A DNA stretch of 38,263 nucleotides. It comes from Paracoccaceae bacterium. GTDB taxonomy: Bacteria; Pseudomonadota; Alphaproteobacteria; Rhodobacterales; Rhodobacteraceae. Below are positions 24,480 through 32,486 of this stretch, piece after piece. The stretch is from contig JABSSD010000178.1 in the NCBI GenBank assembly GCA_013214575.1, positions 1-38,263 of the forward strand, given 5' to 3'. Position 1 is the first letter of the stretch. Each line of letters starts with the position of its first letter. The notes under the pieces are model-generated. The model was not told the DNA's origin. It did no database searches and was given only the letters and a program-made list of their open reading frames with translations. The position numbers and the translations under genes are program-made.

Positions 24480-26168
24480 ATGGCCCCTTTGGATGACCGT
24501 AAAGGCGTTTGGAAATCCGGCAAAGGCAAAGGGCGCAAGACGCCCAAAGGCCGCCAGGTTGACGATACCGCACTGGAGCAGGTTCAGGCCCTGCTGGGTG
24601 AGCTACCGCGCAACCGGGATCTGTTGATCGAGTTTCTGCACCTGATCCAGGACCATTATGGCCACCTGAGTGGCGCCCATATCCGCGCCCTGGCTGAAAT
24701 CTTGCGCACCGGCCAGGCCGAGATTTATGAGGTGGCCAGTTTTTACGCTCACTTTGATGTGGTGCGCGAGGGTGAGACGCCGCCCCCGGCGCTGACCATT
24801 CGGGTCTGCGATTCCCTGTCCTGTGAACTGGCAGGCGCCGCGCAGTTGCAGCAGGCGCTGAAAGATGGGCTGGACGAAAGCCAGGTTCGCGTCTTGCGCG
24901 CCCCCTGCATGGGGCGGTGTGATACCGCGCCGGTGCTGGAAATCGGGCACAATCACATTGATCACGCCACGCCGGAAAAGGTGCAGGCGGCGATTGCCGC
25001 AAATGATATCCACGCGCATCTGCCGGACTATGAAGGTTTTGATGCCTATGTGGCCGAGGGTGGTTATGCCACGCTGAAAGATCTGCGGTTGAACGGCAAC
25101 TGGGAGGCGGTTCAGGCCAAGATCAAGGAGGCCGGTTTGCGCGGTCTGGGCGGCGCCGGATTCCCCTCGGGCACCAAATGGGGTTTTGTGCGTGCCAATG
25201 AGGGCCCGCGCTATCTGGCGGTGAACGGCGACGAGGGCGAACCCGGCACCTTCAAGGACCGCTACTATCTGGAGCGCACGCCACATCTGTTCCTTGAAGG
25301 CATGCTGATCGCTGCCTGGGCGGTCGAAGCCGAGACGGCCTACATCTATATGCGTGACGAGTATCCGGCGGTTCTGGAGATCCTCGCGACTGAAATTCGG
25401 GCGCTTGAGGATGCTGGCATTGTTGAGCCGGGCTATATTGATCTGCGCCGTGGCGCTGGCGCCTATATCTGCGGCGAAGAAAGCGCGATGATCGAAAGCA
25501 TCGAGGGCAAACGCGGCATGCCGCGCCATCGGCCGCCGTTTGTGGCGCAGGTGGGGATCTTTGGTCGCCCGACGCTGGTGCATAATGTTGAAACCCTGAT
25601 GTGGGTCGCACGGATCAACCGCGAAGGGCCGGAATGCCTGAACGCGGTTGAAAAGAACGGCCGCAAGGGGCTGCGGTCCTATTCGGTCTCCGGTCGGGTG
25701 AACAACCCCGGTGTCTATCTGCTGCCGGCCGGCTCGACCATCACCGACATCATCGAGACCTGTGGTGGCATGATCGAAGGTCACGCCTTCAAGGCCTATC
25801 AGCCGGGCGGGCCGTCCTCGGGATTGCTGCCGGCCTCGATGCACGATGTGCCGCTGGATTTTGACACATTGCAACCGCATGGCACCTTTATCGGCTCGGC
25901 TGCCGTGGTGGTGCTGTCGGATCAGGATTCTGCCCGTGACGCGGCGCTGAACATGCTGCGCTTCTTTGAAGATGAAAGCTGTGGCCAGTGCACACCGTGC
26001 CGAGTGGGTTGTGAAAAGGCGGTCAAACTGATGCAGGCGCCAAAATGGGATCAGGACCTGCTGGAAGAGCTGAGCGCCGCCATGGTTGACACTTCGATCT
26101 GTGGCCTGGGGCAGGCTGCGCCGAACCCGATCCGCCTGACCATCAAACATTTCCCGGATGAGGTATAA
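24480..26168 (+). CDS. fdh1B: NAD-dependent formate dehydrogenase, fused gamma-beta (diaphorase) subunit
   Basis: A 562-residue protein that passes electrons from the formate-oxidising subunit to NAD+. The N-terminal 150 residues are a NuoE-like thioredoxin-fold [2Fe-2S] domain (IYEVASFYAHFD, CDSLSCELAG, APCMGRCDTAPV). The rest is NuoF-like: GLGGAGFPSGTKWGF and AVNGDEGEPGTFKDRYYLE (NADH/FMN site), GAGAYICGEESAMIESIEGK, then [4Fe-4S] Cys501, 504, 507 in CGQCTPCRVGC and Cys near 541. In FdsGBA enzymes these are two genes; the fusion is characteristic of FDH1 of Methylobacterium. ATG 24480 lies six bases after GGAG and is preferred to TTG 24468. It is three bases upstream of fdh1A. Confidence 0.92.
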   Translation: MAPLDDRKGVWKSGKGKGRKTPKGRQVDDTALEQVQALLGELPRNRDLLIEFLHLIQDHYGHLSGAHIRALAEILRTGQAEIYEVASFYAHFDVVREGETPPPALTIRVCDSLSCELAGAAQLQQALKDGLDESQVRVLRAPCMGRCDTAPVLEIGHNHIDHATPEKVQAAIAANDIHAHLPDYEGFDAYVAEGGYATLKDLRLNGNWEAVQAKIKEAGLRGLGGAGFPSGTKWGFVRANEGPRYLAVNGDEGEPGTFKDRYYLERTPHLFLEGMLIAAWAVEAETAYIYMRDEYPAVLEILATEIRALEDAGIVEPGYIDLRRGAGAYICGEESAMIESIEGKRGMPRHRPPFVAQVGIFGRPTLVHNVETLMWVARINREGPECLNAVEKNGRKGLRSYSVSGRVNNPGVYLLPAGSTITDIIETCGGMIEGHAFKAYQPGGPSSGLLPASMHDVPLDFDTLQPHGTFIGSAAVVVLSDQDSARDAALNMLRFFEDESCGQCTPCRVGCEKAVKLMQAPKWDQDLLEELSAAMVDTSICGLGQAAPNPIRLTIKHFPDEV

Positions 26169-26171
26169 GCC

Positions 26172-28949
26172 ATGAGCAACTCGATCACCTTTACCCTCGA
26201 TGGCAAAGAAGTCACCGCTGAAGCGGGGATGAGCATCTGGGAAGTCGCCAATGGGCGTGGGCTGATAATCCCACATCTGTGTCACAAGCCGGCCCCCGGC
26301 TATCGCCCCGACGGCAACTGCCGCGCCTGTATGGTCGAGATCGAGGGCGAACGTGTATTGGCGGCCTCCTGTATCCGCGAACCTGCCGAGGGCATGGTGG
26401 TCACCACCAATAACCCCCGCGCCACCAGTGCCCGCAAGATGGTGATGGAACTGCTGGTCGCCGACCAACCCAAACAGGAAGAGGCGCACGACAAGTCGAG
26501 CCACCTGTGGGACATGGCGGCGCTGAACGGGATTTCGGACTCGCGCTTTCCCAAGCTGGAAGCGGGCCGTATCCCGTTGCTGGACGACAGCCATGTGGCA
26601 ATGTCGGTGAATCTGGATGCCTGTATCTCGTGCAACCTCTGTGTGCAGGCCTGTCGTGAGGTTCAGGTCAACGACGTGATCGGCATGGCCGGTCGTGGCC
26701 ACGGTGCCTATCCGGTGTTTGATATCGCCGATCCGATGGGCGAATCCTCTTGCGTGGCTTGCGGCGAATGCGTGCAGGCCTGTCCCACCGGGGCGCTGAT
26801 GGCCACGGCGGTGCTCGACGATGCCGGTCAGGGCGATTCAAAAGATTTTGACACTGAGACCGAAACTGTCTGCCCGTTCTGCGGCGTCGGCTGCAAGGTG
26901 TCGCTGAAGGTCAAGGACGGCAAGATCAAATCGGTTGAGGGCATCAACGGCCCGGCAAACGAGGGCCGTCTCTGCGTCAAGGGGCGCTTTGGCTTTGACT
27001 ATATCCACCACCCGCACCGGCTGACCAAGCCGCTGATCCGTCGTGATGATGCCCCCGCCAAGGGGCTGAACGTCGATCCCGGCAATCTGGGCACCCATTT
27101 CCGCGAAGCGACCTGGGACGAGGCGCTGGATCTGGCCGCCAAAGGTCTGGTCGATCTGAGGGAGACCCACGGTGGCCGTTCGGTTGCGGGCTTTGGCTCA
27201 GCCAAATGCACCAACGAAGAGGCCTATCTGTTCCAGAAGTTCATCCGTCAGGGGTTCAAGCATAACAACGTCGATCACTGTACCCGGTTGTGCCATGCGT
27301 CATCCGTGGCGGCGCTGATCGAAAACGTTGGCTCCGGCGCGGTGACGGCCACCTTCAATCAGATCGAGAATTCGGATGTGGCGATCATCATCGGCTCAAA
27401 CCCGATTGAAAACCATCCGGTTGCGGCGACCTATTTCAAACAGTTCACCAAACGCGGTGGCAAGCTGATTGTGATGGATCCACGCGGTGTCGGCATGCGG
27501 CGCTTTGCCGAAGAGATGGTGCAGTTCCGTCCCGGTGCCGATGTGTCACTGCTGAACGCGATCATGAATGTGATCGTCGAGGAAGAGCTGTACGATCAGG
27601 CCTATATCGAAAAATACACCGAGAACTGGGAGGCCCAGAAAGCCCATCTGGCGCCGTTCACCCCTGAGGCCATGTCGGAGATTTGTGGCGTCTCCCCCGA
27701 CCAGATACGCCGCGTCGCCCGGATCTATGCCAATGGCAAAGCGGCGCTGATCTTCTGGGGCATGGGCATTTCGCAGCACATCCACGGTACCGACAATTCG
27801 CGCTGCCTGATCTCATTGGCGCTGATGACTGGCAATGTCGGCAAACCCGGCGCCGGACTGCACCCGCTGCGGGGGCAGAACAACGTGCAGGGCGCCTCGG
27901 ATGCCGGTCTGGTGCCGATGTTCCTGCCGGATTATCAATCGGTGATGGATGACGGTATCCGCAAGGCGTTTACCGATGTCTGGGGCAGCGATGACTTCTC
28001 AAGCGAGAAGGGGCTGACCGTCACCGAGATCGTCGATCAGGTCTATGCGGGCAATATCAAGGGGATGTATATTCAGGGTGAAAACCCGGCAATGTCAGAC
28101 CCGGATGTGGAACACGCCCGCGATGCCTTTGCCAAGCTGGAGCTGCTGGTGGTGCAGGATATCTTCCTGACCGAGACCGCCAACTATGCCGATATCATCC
28201 TGCCGGCCTCAACTCTGTATGAAAAGAACGGCACCGTTTCCAATACCAACCGTCAGGTGCAGCGGGTGCGCCCCGCCGTCCCACCTCCGGGTGAGGCGCG
28301 GGAAGACTGGCTGATCACCACCGATCTGGCAAAGCGGATTGGCTTGAACTGGGACTATTCGGATGTGAGCGAAGTCTTTAACGAGATGAAGCTCAACATG
28401 AAGTCGCTGAACAATATCACCTGGGAGCGGTTGAAGACGGAGACGATCACCTATCCGTCGCTGACCCCGACAGACCCCGGTCAGGCGATTGTGTTTGGCG
28501 ATGGTTTCCCGCGGGCTGATGGCCGCGCCAAGTTTACCCCAGCCAGCGTGATTGCGCCGGATGAGGCGCCGGATGCCGAATACCCGATGATCATGACCAC
28601 CGGTCGTCAGCTGGAGCACTGGCACACCGGCTCGATGACCCGCCGGTCGCTGGTGCTGGACGCGGTCGAACCGGAGGCGAACTGTTCGCTCAACCCCAAA
28701 ACGCTGCGCCAGATGGGGGTCGAGCCGGGTGAGATGGTGCGACTGACCACCCGGCGTGGCTCTATCGAGATCATGGCGCGGGCGGATCGGGCCATCGCCG
28801 AGGACATGGTGTTTGTGCCCTTTGCCTATGTTGAGGCGGCCGCCAATGTGTTGACCAACCCGGCGATTGATCCCTATGGCAAGATCCCCGAGTTCAAATT
28901 CGCCGCGGTGCGGATTGAAAAAGTCGAGGGCCAGATTGCCGCCGAGTAA
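26172..28949 (+). CDS. fdh1A: formate dehydrogenase catalytic subunit (W/Mo-bis-MGD)
   Basis: A 925-residue subunit oxidising formate to CO2. The N-terminal [2Fe-2S] ferredoxin domain has IPHLCHKPAPGYRPDGNC then RAC. Two ferredoxin-type [4Fe-4S] motifs follow (CISCNLCVQAC near 155, CVACGECVQACPTGA near 195), then the Mop-type cluster CPFCGVGC with GRLCVKGRFG. The metal ligand is Cys374 followed by His375 in DHCTRLCHASSV, so it is a Cys, not a Sec, enzyme. Further cofactor motifs are IIGSNPIENHPVAATYFKQF and GNVGKPGAGLHPLRGQNNVQ. CTRLCHASSV and the fused partner point to the FDH1 type. No twin-arginine signal is seen, so it is cytoplasmic. Whether the metal is tungsten or molybdenum cannot be read from sequence. 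Confidence 0.95.
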   Translation: MSNSITFTLDGKEVTAEAGMSIWEVANGRGLIIPHLCHKPAPGYRPDGNCRACMVEIEGERVLAASCIREPAEGMVVTTNNPRATSARKMVMELLVADQPKQEEAHDKSSHLWDMAALNGISDSRFPKLEAGRIPLLDDSHVAMSVNLDACISCNLCVQACREVQVNDVIGMAGRGHGAYPVFDIADPMGESSCVACGECVQACPTGALMATAVLDDAGQGDSKDFDTETETVCPFCGVGCKVSLKVKDGKIKSVEGINGPANEGRLCVKGRFGFDYIHHPHRLTKPLIRRDDAPAKGLNVDPGNLGTHFREATWDEALDLAAKGLVDLRETHGGRSVAGFGSAKCTNEEAYLFQKFIRQGFKHNNVDHCTRLCHASSVAALIENVGSGAVTATFNQIENSDVAIIIGSNPIENHPVAATYFKQFTKRGGKLIVMDPRGVGMRRFAEEMVQFRPGADVSLLNAIMNVIVEEELYDQAYIEKYTENWEAQKAHLAPFTPEAMSEICGVSPDQIRRVARIYANGKAALIFWGMGISQHIHGTDNSRCLISLALMTGNVGKPGAGLHPLRGQNNVQGASDAGLVPMFLPDYQSVMDDGIRKAFTDVWGSDDFSSEKGLTVTEIVDQVYAGNIKGMYIQGENPAMSDPDVEHARDAFAKLELLVVQDIFLTETANYADIILPASTLYEKNGTVSNTNRQVQRVRPAVPPPGEAREDWLITTDLAKRIGLNWDYSDVSEVFNEMKLNMKSLNNITWERLKTETITYPSLTPTDPGQAIVFGDGFPRADGRAKFTPASVIAPDEAPDAEYPMIMTTGRQLEHWHTGSMTRRSLVLDAVEPEANCSLNPKTLRQMGVEPGEMVRLTTRRGSIEIMARADRAIAEDMVFVPFAYVEAAANVLTNPAIDPYGKIPEFKFAAVRIEKVEGQIAAE

Positions 28950-28974
28950 GGCGGCGTTTGGATTGATGAGACAG

Positions 28975-29010
28975 CGCGGGCGCGGAGCATAATGCTCCGC
29001 GCCCGCGTCT
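28975..29010. terminator. strong hairpin after the formate dehydrogenase genes
   Basis: GCGGGCGCGGAGCAT at 28976-28990 pairs perfectly with ATGCTCCGCGCCCGC at 28992-29006, leaving a minimal loop, followed by GTCTTT. It lies 26 bp past fdh1A and 43 bp from the end of the convergent aldehyde dehydrogenase gene. A short U-tract makes it a moderate intrinsic terminator, and it may serve both strands. Confidence 0.7.
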
Positions 29011-29048
29011 TTGGTGGCGCCGCGCTGACGCGCGGCGCGGCGTCTGGC

Positions 29049-30479
29049 TCAGGCGATGTCCGCTGAATGCCAAACATTCTTAATCGTCATGTAGTTATCC
29101 AGACCTTCGGTGCCACCTTCGCGGCCATAACCACTGGATTTGACGCCACCAAAAGGCGTTTCCGGCATTGAAGCTTCAAGAGTGTTGATCGACAAGTTGC
29201 CAACTTCGACAGTGTCGATCATATGGTCGATATAGTCGGCCCGATTGGTGAAGGCATAACCCGCCAGACCATATGGCACCGAATTTGCCTTTTGAATGGC
29301 GTCCTCCAGACATGAAACCGGGTTGATGACAGCAATGGGACCAAAGGGTTCTTCCTGCATGATATCTGCGTGATCCGGAACGTTTGTCAGAACTGTTGGC
29401 TGGAAGAAATAGCCTGTGGTGCCGTGCCGGGCGCCACCGGTCCTGACCTCGGCCCCGGCGGCGCGGGCGTCCTCGACCTGTTGCGTCAGTGCAGGAACCC
29501 GGCGTTCATTGGCCAGCGGCCCCATCTCTACCCCATCATCCATACCATTGCCGACCACGGTGGCCGCGGCACGTTCAACAAATTTCTCGGTAAAGCTGTC
29601 AAAGATGCTTTCATGCACGAAAAACCGGGTGGGCGAGGTGCAGACCTGTCCGGCGTTGCGCATCTTTCGCATGGCGCCGCTGATAGCGGCCTTTTCCACA
29701 TCGGTATCTTCGCAGACGATCACCGGCGCATGGCCGCCCAATTCCATCAGGACGGGAGTCATATGCTGCGCGGCCAATGTGGTCAAATGACGTCCCACTG
29801 CGGTAGATCCAGTGAAGGCCACAAGGCGAACAGAGCTCTGTGGGATCAGGTGATCAGAAATTTCGGAGGGGGTGCCAAACACCAGATTCAGAACCCCAGC
29901 CGGCAATCCGGCCTCTGCAAAGGCGCGCACAATGTGGATGGCGCCAGCAGGCGTTTCCTCAGCCGCCTTGAGGATGATTGAACATCCCGCAGCCAACGCC
30001 CCACCGATTTTACGCGCAGGCTGGCTCATCGGGAAATTCCACGGCGAGAAAGCGGCTACGACGCCGAGGGGTTGGTGATGAACGGTGAATTTCTGACCGC
30101 GCGCTGCCGGGATGACCCTGCCGTAGGTTCGCATCGCTTCGCCGGCATCCCACTCAAAAAATTCGGCACCGCGGATGACTTCTTGGCGCGCCTGGGGCAA
30201 TGGTTTGCCATGTTCCGCAGTGATCGCCAGCGCGATCTCCTCCTGACGGGCACGCAGGATCGCGGCAGCCCGCAGAATGGTATCCGCGCGGTCGCGTGGC
30301 GCGGTTCTGCTCCAGATTCGAAACCCCTTTTCAGCCGCCTCTAATGCGTCATCCAGGTCTTTGCGCTCAGCATGTGGCAACCGCCCGATTTCTTCTTCGG
30401 TCGCGGGGTTCACCACCGGCATATCCCGCGCAGTTTTGCGCCACTTGCCGCCGATAAATAGGTCTAGATTAGGGTACAT
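29049..30479 (-). CDS. NAD(P)-dependent aldehyde dehydrogenase
   Basis: A 476-residue soluble aldehyde dehydrogenase oxidising an aldehyde to a carboxylate. Family signatures are VVAAFSPWNFPMSQPARKIG, TGSTAVGRHL, the catalytic Glu in MELGGHAPVIV, the catalytic Cys near residue 279 in NAGQVCTSPTRFFV, EEPFGPIAVI and PFGGVKSSGYGREGG. It looks closest to succinate-semialdehyde dehydrogenase-like enzymes, but the true substrate is open. Given the neighbouring 3-hydroxyanthranilate dioxygenase, a semialdehyde from ring cleavage (such as 2-aminomuconate semialdehyde) is a candidate. It is last in a minus-strand group after a LysR gene, with its own 104-bp upstream gap containing inverted repeats. 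Confidence 0.92.
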   Translation of the reverse strand: MYPNLDLFIGGKWRKTARDMPVVNPATEEEIGRLPHAERKDLDDALEAAEKGFRIWSRTAPRDRADTILRAAAILRARQEEIALAITAEHGKPLPQARQEVIRGAEFFEWDAGEAMRTYGRVIPAARGQKFTVHHQPLGVVAAFSPWNFPMSQPARKIGGALAAGCSIILKAAEETPAGAIHIVRAFAEAGLPAGVLNLVFGTPSEISDHLIPQSSVRLVAFTGSTAVGRHLTTLAAQHMTPVLMELGGHAPVIVCEDTDVEKAAISGAMRKMRNAGQVCTSPTRFFVHESIFDSFTEKFVERAAATVVGNGMDDGVEMGPLANERRVPALTQQVEDARAAGAEVRTGGARHGTTGYFFQPTVLTNVPDHADIMQEEPFGPIAVINPVSCLEDAIQKANSVPYGLAGYAFTNRADYIDHMIDTVEVGNLSINTLEASMPETPFGGVKSSGYGREGGTEGLDNYMTIKNVWHSADIA

Positions 30480-30499
30480 GAGCCACGTGCCTCCTTAAT

Positions 30500-30557
30500 T
30501 GTATTCCTGCAGATCATAAAAATTCGGCCACTTCTTCAAGTGAATTAGCCGAATACA
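30500..30557. promoter_or_regulatory. nested inverted repeats upstream of the aldehyde dehydrogenase gene
   Basis: ATTCGGC at 30522-30528 and GCCGAAT at 30548-30554 are inverted copies. Between them CACTT (30529-30533) and AAGTG (30538-30542) form an inner stem. Further out, TGTATTC (30500-30506) and GAATACA (30551-30557) are also inverted. They lie in the 104-bp gap between the LysR gene and the dehydrogenase, a likely place for LysR binding sites. The outer and inner arms compete, so alternative pairing or binding states are possible. Confidence 0.4.
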
Positions 30558-30583
30558 GGTATAAGAAAGCGGAATATCTGAAG

Positions 30584-31528
30584 CTACATTGCCTGTGCCG
30601 TGTGATGCAGCGCCTGCAAAAAGGCGCGTCCGGCAGGCGACAGACTCTCGTTGCCTCGGTAAGACAGGCCCACCGGTCCGGCGCCAAAGGGAACGGTCCA
30701 GTTGAGCCTCTTTAACAACCCGTTTGCGACGTCCTCGGCAGCAACATGCGCAGGCATCAGGCTGATCAGATTGCGGGACCGCAAAAGCGCGCGATTGGTA
30801 AGATATGAGACCGATTCAACATAGTGAGGCGGCGCATATTGCGCCTGGCTGACAAAGAACTGATCAACCTGTCTGCGGAGCGTGGTCTCTAGTGGCGGCA
30901 ATATCCAACCAAAGGGCTTGATTTTCTCAAAGGACACCGACGGCTCGCTGGCCAGCGGATGGTGATTGCCGACAACCGCATGGATGCGCTCATCGTATAG
31001 CTTTTCCTGGGTAATTTTATCCCTGTGGCGCTGCGATGGAAGCCGCCCCACCACCATATCAATCTCACCTGACAGCAAGGCAGGCATCAGAACCTCATTG
31101 GTGCCTTCGGTTATTTTTATCGCAACTTTCGGCCGTTCCGTTAACAGGATCTCGATCGCCCCCGGCAACAAGCTGGGAGAGGCGGCCAGCAGGGTGCCAA
31201 TGACCACGCGGCCACTGCTGCCCTCGTTCAGATCATCCAGCTCCTGTGCGGCACTTGAAACCTGGGCAAAAATCAGTTTTCCGTGACGGATCAAGGTATC
31301 GCCGAATACCGTCGGGATGACACCGCGATTGGTGCGTTGAAACAGCGTGACCTCGAAATCCAGCTCGAGATCCTGGATCATCTTGGTGGCCGCAGGTTGC
31401 GACACACCCAACTCGCGCGCCGCATTCTGAATGTTACCGTGGCGGCCGACGGCGACCAGCAGCCGCAGTTGCCGCAGCTTTAACCGGCTAAGAGCACGAT
31501 CAACAATTCGGGAGTGTTTGGCTGCCAT
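30584..31528 (-). CDS. LysR-family regulator of the catabolic island
   Basis: A 314-residue regulator with helix-turn-helix LKLRQLRLLVAVGRHGNIQN, AARELGVSQPAATKMIQDLE, LFQRTNRGVIPT and a typical ligand domain (VVIGTLLAASPSLLPGAIEI, GEIDMVVGRLPSQRHRD, SLMPAHVAAEDVANG). HGNIQNAA..LGVSQPAATK resembles the GbpR/PcaQ-like group that often controls aromatic or sugar-acid breakdown. Its start is nine bases after the stop of the aspartate-dehydrogenase-like gene, so they share a transcript. It probably controls this operon, the aldehyde dehydrogenase downstream and the divergent plus-strand genes. Confidence 0.9.
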   Translation of the reverse strand: MAAKHSRIVDRALSRLKLRQLRLLVAVGRHGNIQNAARELGVSQPAATKMIQDLELDFEVTLFQRTNRGVIPTVFGDTLIRHGKLIFAQVSSAAQELDDLNEGSSGRVVIGTLLAASPSLLPGAIEILLTERPKVAIKITEGTNEVLMPALLSGEIDMVVGRLPSQRHRDKITQEKLYDERIHAVVGNHHPLASEPSVSFEKIKPFGWILPPLETTLRRQVDQFFVSQAQYAPPHYVESVSYLTNRALLRSRNLISLMPAHVAAEDVANGLLKRLNWTVPFGAGPVGLSYRGNESLSPAGRAFLQALHHTAQAM

Positions 31529-31537
31529 GGTGAATGT

Positions 31538-32329
31538 CTACAACATAATAGGGTTGGTGAGTTGCTCTAGCTTACTGACCACACTCATGGCTGCCAGCGC
31601 AGAACTGCGTGGGTTGTCAGGCAAAGATTTGCCTCGGATCTGGAACTGAAAGCTGCCAAAATCACCGACCGCCTCAATCTCGTGGATATTCTCTGAGATG
31701 GCGGCATCTGCAATCAGTTTGACGCTTGTTTTCTCAAACCCCAGTCCCGCCAGTGCCACCGCTGCGGCAACATTGGCGTTTTTGGGGTATGCTAGGGCTG
31801 CCTCGCGTGCCGATCCCTCAAAATGCACGACGGCGCCGGTGGTCAGGGCCTCAAGGTCAAGCACCTGTTCGGCAGGCGATCCCGCCCATCCCTTGGGTGG
31901 CTTTCGTCCCACATAGGTGACGCTTGCCAATTGTCCGGTCCGCGCCGCCTGCAGGCAATCCAGAGCGCCAATGGCGCCGCTTGCAAGAAAAAGCTTGGCG
32001 TTGCCCTGCAGGGCGGCTTCCTGCAATTTGTCATACAGTTTCTGGTCGGCCAGGGCGCCAATAGAAACCGTGATCAGATTGGTGCCGCGTTGCAAAATAT
32101 CTGCGCCATAGGCCGACAAAGCACTGTGTCCGGCGCAGTCGATCATCAGATCGAGAACGTCCGGCAATTCGCTGACGGAGTAGACCTGCTGTGCGGCCCC
32201 GGGTTCCCCCCGACCTTCCCCCCGGCGTTCCGGCCGCAGCAAGACCGCGCCAAGGCTATGGTTGGATGACGCAATATGCGCTCTCACATGGCGCGCGATC
32301 GCCCCGTTGCCGATAATTCCTACAATCAT
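31538..32329 (-). CDS. L-aspartate dehydrogenase-like protein
   Basis: A 263-residue NAD(P)-dependent enzyme. The N-terminus MIVGIIGNGAIARHVRAHIA is a Rossmann dinucleotide loop. The C-terminal catalytic domain has the family signatures YPKNANVAAAVALAGLG, ENIHEIEAVGDFGSFQFQI (with the active-site His) and GKSLPDNPRSSALAAMSVV. The family interconverts L-aspartate with iminoaspartate/oxaloacetate, either feeding quinolinate/NAD synthesis or acting in amino acid breakdown. ATG 32329 follows GGAGG and is preferred to an upstream start at 32455. In this setting it may act on an aspartate-like intermediate or recycle the ammonia of an amino-aromatic compound. It is divergent from the DHDPS-like gene. 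Confidence 0.85.
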   Translation of the reverse strand: MIVGIIGNGAIARHVRAHIASSNHSLGAVLLRPERRGEGRGEPGAAQQVYSVSELPDVLDLMIDCAGHSALSAYGADILQRGTNLITVSIGALADQKLYDKLQEAALQGNAKLFLASGAIGALDCLQAARTGQLASVTYVGRKPPKGWAGSPAEQVLDLEALTTGAVVHFEGSAREAALAYPKNANVAAAVALAGLGFEKTSVKLIADAAISENIHEIEAVGDFGSFQFQIRGKSLPDNPRSSALAAMSVVSKLEQLTNPIML

Positions 32330-32375
32330 TGCCGCCTCCGTTTGACAGATGCTGTGTAGCTTTAACTCAGATCGA

Positions 32376-32436
32376 GTTGCTATAGTTTTTTTTGATACCT
32401 GAATTGGGTGTTTCGAATTGGTCGTTGCTATGGTTT
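32376..32436. promoter_or_regulatory. 13-bp direct repeats in the divergent promoter region
   Basis: GTTGCTATAGTTT at 32376-32388 and GTTGCTATGGTTT at 32424-32436 match at 12 of 13 positions with starts 48 bp apart. They lie in the 157-bp gap between the aspartate-dehydrogenase-like gene (minus) and the DHDPS-like gene (plus). They could be recognition and activation sites for the LysR regulator of this cluster, or overlapping promoter parts for the two directions. Confidence 0.4.
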
Positions 32437-32486
32437 GCGCGCAGAAAGGCGGCAAAGACCGCCGACACTCATATAAGGTTCACGCC

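Noticed and set aside
24603-26702. Long minus-strand open frame (699 codons) across the formate dehydrogenase genes
   Set aside because: It is the antisense shadow of two high-GC genes with clear cluster-binding motifs and shows no family motif itself.
24480-28949. Reading the locus as an NADH:quinone oxidoreductase or hydrogenase piece
   Set aside because: The NuoE/NuoF/NuoG-like domains are shared, but the bis-MGD catalytic domain with DHCTRLCHASSV identifies a formate dehydrogenase.
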